Positions 7,763 to 12,670 of a DNA stretch of 12,670 bases are shown here, one piece after another. Below the pieces are notes generated by a model. The model searched no databases and had not been told where the DNA came from. It saw nothing but the letters and a program-made list of their open reading frames with translations. Position numbers and translations under genes: made by a program. Every line of letters starts with the position of its first letter. Positions within the stretch are counted from its first letter, which is position 1. Source of the DNA: Candidatus Eisenbergiella stercorigallinarum (GTDB lineage: Bacteria > Bacillota > Clostridia > Lachnospirales > Lachnospiraceae); the NCBI GenBank assembly GCA_019120525.1, contig DWUW01000297.1, positions 1-12,670 on the forward strand. The letters run 5' to 3'.

Positions 7763-7819
7763 AATAAAAAACAGACGGCACGGATGGATAAAAAGCTTCC
7801 GTGCCGTCCGTTTTTTATT
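7763..7819. terminator. Bidirectional rho-independent terminator
   Basis: An inverted repeat pairs GACGGCACGGA (7774-7784) with TCCGTGCCGTC (7798-7808) around a 13-base loop. It is flanked by AATAAAAAAC on the left and GTTTTTTATT on the right, which also pair with each other apart from one mismatch. Either transcript therefore ends in a hairpin followed by a U-run. It serves the VanW gene from the left and the MATE gene from the right. The MATE stop codon (7817-7815) lies inside the terminator's T-run. Confidence 0.92.
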
Positions 7820-9227
7820 TCGATGCCTCTTTTTCCAGAGCTTTTTTCTTCCATCCGCCCTTTCGGTAAGCGAACAGCGTGATCAGCGCGCCAAGAACCC
7901 AGGATGCCAGCAAAGAGATAAAGATGCATTCGCTCCTGCCTCCCGGAGCAGCCGCGCTTCTTGTGAACCACGCTATGCCATAAGCCAGGGGAACACGGAC
8001 CACCACCGTCGTGATCAGAGAGATCCACATGGGCGTCATGGTGTCTCCCGCTCCCCGCATAACGCCTGACAGCGACTGGGTAACAGCCATCGCGATATAT
8101 CCGACCGCGAGGATCCGCATCATATATACGCTCAGGGAAACGAGCTCCTTTGTCTGCGTGAAAATTTCCATCAGATATCTGCCGAAGAGAAGGATCCCCA
8201 CAGTGATCAGGATGGCAACACAGATAGCGATCAGCGTCCCTTCCTTTGCCCCCTGCTTCACCCGGTCATATTTCCTGGCCCCAACATTCTGTCCGGCGAA
8301 AGTGGTCAAAGCTGTTCCGAATGAAAAATTCGGCATCATGGCAAAGCCGTCCACGCGCATGATGATCACGTTGGCGGCGATCAGCATCTCTCCAAAGCTG
8401 TTGGTCAAAGACTGCACCACGATCATGGCCATGGAAAAAATGGCCTGTGTCAGGCCGGAAGGAAGCCCCAGCCGGATGATATCAAGGGAATGCTTTTTCT
8501 GCGGCCTCAGCGAGGACAGATGAAGCTCAAAGATATCCTTCATTTTGGTCAGCCTGATCAGGCAGAGAATGGCGGATACCGCCTGGGCAATGGCGGTCGC
8601 CAGGGAAACGCCGGCAACGCCCATATCGAAGGCGGTCACAAAAAGAACATCCAGGAAAATATTCAAAACCGTCGCCACCAGCAGGTAGACCAGGGCAGAT
8701 ACCGAATCTCCCAGCCCGCGGAGGATACCGCTCAGAATGTTGTAATATGCCATTCCCGCGATCCCCACAAACAGAATGACCAGATAAGACGCGCACCAGT
8801 CGATGATGCTGTCCGGCGTGTTCAGAAGCCTCAGCAGCGGACGGACGAGAAGCGGCCCCACGATCATGATGATCACGGAAGCAACAGCGGTAAGCGTAAT
8901 GCTGCAGCCAATGGCACCCGCCAGCTCCTCCTTTTCCTTCGCCCCGAAATATTGGGACACAATGATCCCCGCCCCCACTGAAATACCCACAAAAAGCACG
9001 AGCAGAAGGTTCAGGATCGGCCCCGCGCTCCCAACCGCTGCCAGCGCATTGTCTCCCACATACCGCCCTACTACAATGCTGTCCACCGTGTTGTAAAGCT
9101 GCTGCGCAATGTTTCCGATCAGCATGGGGATCGCAAACATGACGATCCTGCTCCCCGGCCTTCCTTCTGTCATGTCAATGGGCGCAAAAAGCGCCGAAAG
9201 TACGTTTTTTTTCTTTTGTCCCTCCAT
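7815..9227 (-). CDS. MATE family multidrug/toxin efflux transporter
   Basis: This 470-residue inner-membrane protein has about twelve hydrophobic segments in two related halves, as expected for a MATE exporter of 440-480 residues. These antiporters use a sodium or proton gradient to export drugs or metabolites. The first half has the typical QQLYNTVDSIVVGRYVGDNALAAVG (about 42-66) and ILSGILRGLGDS. The second half has the matching GVMRGAGDTMTP and FAGQNVGARKYDRV. The ORF could extend upstream to 9293, but that ATG falls on the -35 box of a good promoter. ATG 9227 is therefore chosen; a GGGGGA run ends three bases before it. The C-terminus is lysine-rich. It is probably a single-gene transcript ending at the bidirectional terminator. 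The substrate cannot be told from sequence. Confidence 0.92.
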   Translation of the reverse strand: MEGQKKKNVLSALFAPIDMTEGRPGSRIVMFAIPMLIGNIAQQLYNTVDSIVVGRYVGDNALAAVGSAGPILNLLLVLFVGISVGAGIIVSQYFGAKEKEELAGAIGCSITLTAVASVIIMIVGPLLVRPLLRLLNTPDSIIDWCASYLVILFVGIAGMAYYNILSGILRGLGDSVSALVYLLVATVLNIFLDVLFVTAFDMGVAGVSLATAIAQAVSAILCLIRLTKMKDIFELHLSSLRPQKKHSLDIIRLGLPSGLTQAIFSMAMIVVQSLTNSFGEMLIAANVIIMRVDGFAMMPNFSFGTALTTFAGQNVGARKYDRVKQGAKEGTLIAICVAILITVGILLFGRYLMEIFTQTKELVSLSVYMMRILAVGYIAMAVTQSLSGVMRGAGDTMTPMWISLITTVVVRVPLAYGIAWFTRSAAAPGGRSECIFISLLASWVLGALITLFAYRKGGWKKKALEKEASK

Positions 9228-9264
9228 AGTTCCCCCAATATCCTTTCTTTTGTTGATATGGAAT

Positions 9265-9293
9265 ATTATAGAAGGTTTCGGGGGCGGAAGCAA
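9265..9293 (-). promoter_or_regulatory. Sigma-A-like promoter for the MATE gene
   Basis: On the minus strand the -35 box is TTGCTT (9293-9288), the spacer is 17 bases and the -10 box is TATAAT (9270-9265). Both boxes and the spacing are identical to the activase promoter at 2101-2129. The start would be near 9258, about 30 bases before ATG 9227. Its position excludes the longer ORF start at 9293. Confidence 0.7.
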
Positions 9294-9340
9294 TTCTTTC
9301 TTTTTCCTTTTGCCGGATAGCTGCCCGGCCGGGAATGGTA

Positions 9341-9586
9341 TCAGGCGATCTGCGCGTCCTGTGCCCCTTCCTCCTGCGCCCGCAGCTGCCGGAGCACTTC
9401 ATCCACAGATACGCCCGCCTCCCGCAGCGCGTCGGAAAGCTTTTCCAGCTCCTGTCTCTTCTGTTCCTCCAGCAGCTCCTGCAGCTGCCCATACAGCTCC
9501 TGCGTCCTGTTTTCCAGATTATAAATGGACTGCTGCGTTTCCCGGATCTTTTCTTCCAGCGTCAGCTTTTTTCTTCCTCTCGGCAT
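9341..9586 (-). CDS. Small charged coiled-coil protein
   Basis: This 81-residue protein starts with a basic patch, MPRGRKK. A long, highly charged helix follows (about 10-55), rich in Glu, Gln and Leu with heptad-like spacing, then a short region SDALREAGVSVDEVLRQL (51-68). The start is firm: a perfect AAGGAGG lies eight bases before ATG 9586, whereas the longer ORF start at 9688 would overlap the asparaginase stop. The basic head plus coiled coil would suit a nucleic-acid-associated or scaffold protein, but I do not recognise a family. It lies 85 bases after the asparaginase gene with no clear promoter or terminator between, and it precedes the MATE promoter. Confidence 0.75.
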   Translation of the reverse strand: MPRGRKKLTLEEKIRETQQSIYNLENRTQELYGQLQELLEEQKRQELEKLSDALREAGVSVDEVLRQLRAQEEGAQDAQIA

Positions 9587-9671
9587 AGACCTGTCCTCCT
9601 TTTGTATAGAAGTATATGAAAGAAAGGCGGGAAATATGCTGGAAAGAAGAAAATATCCGGTCGGAGGGAAA

Positions 9672-10673
9672 TCAGCAGAACACATCATAGTTAATCGTCC
9701 GGTAGAACATCTGCCGTACCTGCTCGTAGCTTTCCGGATGGCAGCCCAGGATCCACATCAGCTTGGTAAATACGGCCTCCAGGTTCATGTCGTAGGCTTC
9801 CAGAAGGCGGAACTGCTCCTGAACACGCTTTCCCACTTCATAGACGCCAATGTTGCTTCCTTCATAAGTCACCTGGGTGGTCATTACCACGATCTTTCCG
9901 GCTCCGTATTCCTGCATCAGCGTTTCAAATTCCTGCAGGATGCTGTCCGGGATGCCGCCCACCCCGAAGCTTTCTACAATGATGCCGTTATAACGGGTAA
10001 AGATCTCACCCAGAATGAGCGGGGAAATTCCGGGCGTAAGCTTCAGAAGAAAGACCTGGGGATCCATTTCATGGTAAAAGACAGGTCCTCCGTCTGTTTT
10101 CCTGGGTTCGATATAACGTACCAGATGTTCGTCCCGCATAACGGCCAGCTCCGGATAATTGATGCTGGAGAAGGCATTATAACTCATGCTCTTGGTCTTC
10201 TTGGCTCTGGTCCCGGCAATGATCTTGCCGCCGAATACCAGGCTGACGCCGGAAGAGGCATCGTCCAGGACATAGCGTATGCTGTCCCTGAGGTTCATTC
10301 GGGCGTCGGAGATCTCCGTTTCCAACGGACGCTGGGAACCGGTAAGAACGATTGGTTTGGGAGAATTCTGGATCATGTAGGACAGGGCGGCCGCCGTATA
10401 GGCCATGGTATCCGTGCCATGACAGATAATGAAACCGTCGTATTCCCAGTAATGGTTTTCAATCTCCCGCGCGATCTGTTTCCAGTGGCAGGGGGTCATG
10501 TTGGTGCTGTCGATGCGAAACAGATTTTTCGCCTCCAGCCGGCATAGTTTTCCCATATCGGGAAGCACCTCCAGGATGTCCTCCGCCGTCAGCGTGGGAA
10601 CCAGCCCGTGGCCGGTCATATGGGAAGCGATCGTGCCTCCGGTGGTCAAAAGCAGGATCCGTTTCTGCTCCAT
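9672..10673 (-). CDS. ansA: Type I (AnsA-like) L-asparaginase
   Basis: This 333-residue cytoplasmic enzyme hydrolyses L-asparagine to aspartate and ammonia. Counting from ATG 10673, the first catalytic Thr is T14 in TTGGTIAS (10-17). The substrate loop is DSTNMT (55-60). The second catalytic set is HGTDT (85-89: T87, D88) with K159 in GTRAKKTKS. TGSQRPL (111-117) and FGVGGIP (236-242) also fit the family. There is no signal peptide, which agrees with the intracellular type I form. The start is uncertain. ATG 10673 matches the usual AnsA N-terminus (MEQKRILLL), but its AAGGA is 12 bases away. ATG 10766 has AGAGGA six bases upstream and would add 31 polar residues while overlapping the previous gene by 13 bases. 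It is probably co-transcribed with the genes upstream. Confidence 0.92.
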   Translation of the reverse strand: MEQKRILLLTTGGTIASHMTGHGLVPTLTAEDILEVLPDMGKLCRLEAKNLFRIDSTNMTPCHWKQIAREIENHYWEYDGFIICHGTDTMAYTAAALSYMIQNSPKPIVLTGSQRPLETEISDARMNLRDSIRYVLDDASSGVSLVFGGKIIAGTRAKKTKSMSYNAFSSINYPELAVMRDEHLVRYIEPRKTDGGPVFYHEMDPQVFLLKLTPGISPLILGEIFTRYNGIIVESFGVGGIPDSILQEFETLMQEYGAGKIVVMTTQVTYEGSNIGVYEVGKRVQEQFRLLEAYDMNLEAVFTKLMWILGCHPESYEQVRQMFYRTINYDVFC

Positions 10674-10753
10674 AACATTTTTCTTTCCTTTCTCTGAAAT
10701 AGGATATGCCCTGCCGCGTTCAGGATCCTCCGCATGGCTTTCGCCGGACATTT

Positions 10754-11071
10754 TTACTTCTGCCATGGTCTGTCCTCTTCTATCCCCATGCGGTAAAGGG
10801 CCTGAACCTGCCCGTCGTATACGGCTTCCGGTTTATAGGCGCGAAGCATCCGGAGAAGATTCTCTTCCCGGGCATCAGAGGGGCGGTATCCGGAAAGCGA
10901 GGCGAGCGTCCCCTCCTGCATGGCCTTCGGGGAATCGTAGACGCCTGCGGGGATTCCTGCGAAGCGGCTTAACAGGCCGCAGATATAAGCCATTTCATAA
11001 TTTCCCGTGATCACATTCGTATCGTGGTCAGCTTTGATGATCACTGCCATCCTGGCAAGAACAGGTACCAT
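10754..11071 (-). CDS. Small unrecognised protein between permease and asparaginase genes
   Basis: This 105-residue soluble protein begins MVPVLARMAVIIKADHDTN and contains GNYEMAYICGLLSRFAGIPAGVYDS. It has no membrane segment or signal peptide and no motif I can name. The start is well supported: AAGGAGG ends five bases before ATG 11071 and begins only a few bases after the stop of the PF06541 gene, with a 15-base gap. Its end overlaps the longer possible asparaginase start by 13 bases, which would allow translational coupling. The internal Met8 is a weaker alternative start. Its place in a tight operon with an asparaginase hints at a metabolic or regulatory accessory role, but this is only inference. 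Confidence 0.75.
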   Translation of the reverse strand: MVPVLARMAVIIKADHDTNVITGNYEMAYICGLLSRFAGIPAGVYDSPKAMQEGTLASLSGYRPSDAREENLLRMLRAYKPEAVYDGQVQALYRMGIEEDRPWQK

Positions 11072-11086
11072 AATATCCTCCTTCTG

Positions 11087-12445
11087 TCAGCCTGCCGGCT
11101 GTTTTGGCGCAAAATCGCCGCTCACAGCCCGTATGATCGCCTTGGGATAGATCCGTTCCATCCGTTCGTCTGTAAAATGCCCGTCCAACATCCTTTCCAC
11201 AGCAGTGCGAGGCGTTTCCCCCAGATATCTGGCACTGTAGCGGGTCAGCGCCATGGAAGAGACCAGCATGTCAAACACCATGAAAACCGTCAGGATCCAC
11301 GTGATGACGATACCGGGCTTTTTGGGGATCTTTTCGATCAGGCGGGACAGGGGCGGATACAGGTTCCGGATCCAGACCACGGAAACGACGCCCCAGAAAA
11401 AACAGTAAAGCAGGTTGATCCGGCCTCCAAGATTAAAGGGAAGCTTGCTGTAATCCCAGAAAACGGTCCCGAACACGATCTCGGTAAAGACGCTGCACAT
11501 ATATTCATAGGCGCCGCCCACCACAGTACCGAAAATAAAGATATAACGGTCGCTCTTGTCCCGGTAACGGTGCAGCATCAGGGTAAGCACTACTACCCCG
11601 ATCCCCCAGACCACGCTGAAGGGTCCGTATACCACGCTGCTTCGGCTCATCCAGTAACCCATGGTGACCCGGCAGAAAACGGTTTCCACAACGTCTCCCA
11701 GGAAAGCGCCGATGAAAAAAAGCCAGACCAGCTTGTAAAAGCCACAGCCTTCCGCGAAGACAGCGCTTTTTTCTTTTTTCACGCGGGCTGTGAACAGGCT
11801 GTTTTCCCCTTTTTCGGACAGGTTCGGGAAGGCGCGGGTCATTCTTTTTACGATGCTGCCCGCAATGGCGCCGCCTACCCGGTTGGAGATCTTCTGCATA
11901 CCGGAGGCGATCTCTTCGATCCGGCTTTTTTTCTGTACCCTGCGGATCGTCCCGGCAACGGACAGAAAATCTATCAGGCACAGGACGGTCATCAGGATCG
12001 CAAGGGTCTTTTCCGCCCATTGAGGGAGGAAAAGAAACAGCCGGATCAGCCAGGGCTGAAGAAAGGTGAGGCAGACGGCTGCCCCAAGTCCCCAGAGACA
12101 GGAAAAGGGCAGGCACACATAACCTCCCAGGCTGCTCTTATATCCGGAATAATCCCACCATTTGCAGTGAAACAGCCGTTCCATCAGCATTCCCGTGAAA
12201 AATTCCAGGACCACGGCCACCACGCCGCAGCCGATTGCAAGGAACAGGAAAGAGTCCAGCTCCGGCCCGAAAAAGATCAGGATCAGCACCATGCCGAAAC
12301 CGTAAACAGGACAGAACGGGCCGTTCAGGAAGCCCCGGTTCAGAAACCGCTTATGCCGGACCGCCGCGTAGGCGATCTCCGCGCACCACCCCAGAAAGGA
12401 ATACAGGAAAAAATAAAGGATCAATTCATAAAAGCCGTAATGCAT
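11087..12445 (-). CDS. Duplicated PF06541 (CmpB-like) putative ABC transporter permease
   Basis: This 452-residue membrane protein contains two copies of a PF06541-like unit. Copy one has FLGWCAE (17-23), GFLNGPFCPVYGFG (38-51), LEFFTGMLMERLFHCKWWDYS (80-100) and LGGYVCLPFSCLWG (107-120). Copy two has FLGDVVE (248-254), SSVVYGPFSVVWGIG (269-283), a tyrosine-rich YEYMCSVFTE followed by FWDYS (313-333), and LGGRINLLYCFFWG (339-352). A basic, soluble linker of about 65 residues (167-232) joins them, and a soluble tail follows residue 402. The family is often labelled ABC permease, but no ATPase gene is next to it, so transport is unproven. AAGGAG six bases before ATG 12445 fixes the start. It follows the AraC-type gene by 21 bases and precedes the small protein by 15, which indicates an operon. 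Confidence 0.85.
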   Translation of the reverse strand: MHYGFYELILYFFLYSFLGWCAEIAYAAVRHKRFLNRGFLNGPFCPVYGFGMVLILIFFGPELDSFLFLAIGCGVVAVVLEFFTGMLMERLFHCKWWDYSGYKSSLGGYVCLPFSCLWGLGAAVCLTFLQPWLIRLFLFLPQWAEKTLAILMTVLCLIDFLSVAGTIRRVQKKSRIEEIASGMQKISNRVGGAIAGSIVKRMTRAFPNLSEKGENSLFTARVKKEKSAVFAEGCGFYKLVWLFFIGAFLGDVVETVFCRVTMGYWMSRSSVVYGPFSVVWGIGVVVLTLMLHRYRDKSDRYIFIFGTVVGGAYEYMCSVFTEIVFGTVFWDYSKLPFNLGGRINLLYCFFWGVVSVVWIRNLYPPLSRLIEKIPKKPGIVITWILTVFMVFDMLVSSMALTRYSARYLGETPRTAVERMLDGHFTDERMERIYPKAIIRAVSGDFAPKQPAG

Positions 12446-12466
12446 GCCGCTCTCCTTGTGCTGTCT

Positions 12467-12670
12467 TCATCCCCTGCGCATCAGCTTCCGATAGGCGCTC
12501 GGGGTCATATCCATCTGCCGCCTGAAATATTTGGTAAAATAAAACTGGTCGGAAAATCCCAGCCGCTCCGCTACCTCCGCAATGCTCATTTCCCCGGAAA
12601 GAAGCAGGAGGCAGGCCCTGTCCAGGACGAGACGGTTCAGATAGACCCCCGGCGTAATTCCCGTTTCCCG
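12467..12670 (-). CDS. AraC/XylS-family regulator, C-terminal DNA-binding end (partial)
   Basis: Only the last 67 residues are in the window; the gene enters from the right edge. They contain GITPGVYLNRLVLDRACLLL, SIAEVAERLGFSDQFYFTKYF and the ending TPSAYRKLMRRG. These form the second helix-turn-helix of an AraC-type DNA-binding domain, with the usual GFSDQFYFTKYFRR recognition segment. The effector-binding part lies outside the window, so the inducer is unknown. It ends 21 bases before the PF06541 gene and may control or share a transcript with that operon. Confidence 0.93.
   Translation of the reverse strand, partial: RETGITPGVYLNRLVLDRACLLLLSGEMSIAEVAERLGFSDQFYFTKYFRRQMDMTPSAYRKLMRRG

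Noticed and set aside
9228..9293. Longer MATE start adding 22 residues
   Set aside because: The added ATG sits on the -35 box of a well-formed promoter, and the extension has no membrane or family sequence.
9312..9336. GCCGG/CCGGC hairpin after the small coiled-coil gene
   Set aside because: On the minus strand it is followed by an A-rich run, not a T-run, so it does not look like a terminator for that gene.
9587..9688. Longer start for the small coiled-coil gene
   Set aside because: It would overlap the asparaginase stop, and the extension ignores a perfect AAGGAGG placed before ATG 9586.
9525..10547. Open frame of 340 codons on the plus strand opposite the asparaginase gene
   Set aside because: The asparaginase motifs on the minus strand are unambiguous, and this frame has no domain of its own.

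Overview
The window looks like an ordinary stretch of chromosome from a GC-rich anaerobic Firmicute, most likely a Clostridia member close to Lachnospiraceae. Three things suggest this. Shine-Dalgarno sequences are strong AAGGAGG types. Promoters are sigma-A-like with 17-base spacers. The gene families present are common in gut Clostridia: a giant BcrA/BcrD-type activase with DUF2229, a CmpB-like (PF06541) permease, a MATE exporter and a VanW protein. I see no insertion sequence, phage gene, integrase, tRNA, rRNA or CRISPR array. Taxonomy is inferred from gene content only.

Left arm (1-1870, minus strand). A promoter at 1917-1945 appears to drive three genes. The first is a rhomboid/derlin-like membrane protein with a C-terminal zinc ribbon. 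The second is a degenerate sigma-70-like protein that keeps pieces resembling regions 1.1, 2.1-2.2 and 3 but has no region 4. The third is an unrecognised gene cut by the window edge. Three imperfect copies of a roughly 30-base unit lie between the last two genes; one copy includes the 3' end of the sigma-like gene.

Centre (2101-7732, plus strand). A good promoter (TTGCTT, 17 bases, TATAAT) precedes a 1457-residue protein. It joins two complete ATPase/activase domains of the 2-hydroxyacyl-CoA dehydratase activator type, a four-cysteine linker, and two segments that resemble the dehydratase (reductase) component. It could be a one-chain version of a normally multi-subunit ATP-driven radical reductase. 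An exported VanW-family protein follows closely and is probably co-transcribed. A strong bidirectional terminator at 7763-7819 separates it from the convergent right arm.

Right arm (7815-12670, minus strand). Reading in the direction of transcription, it holds the C-terminal end of an AraC-family regulator, an internally duplicated PF06541 membrane protein, a small unknown protein, a type I (AnsA-like) L-asparaginase, a small charged coiled-coil protein, and a MATE efflux protein with its own promoter. The first four are close enough to form an operon.

The most interesting items are the one-chain activase/reductase, the sigma-derived protein without promoter-binding regions, and the tandemly repeated gene end beside it. 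All functional calls come from motif reading without database searches.
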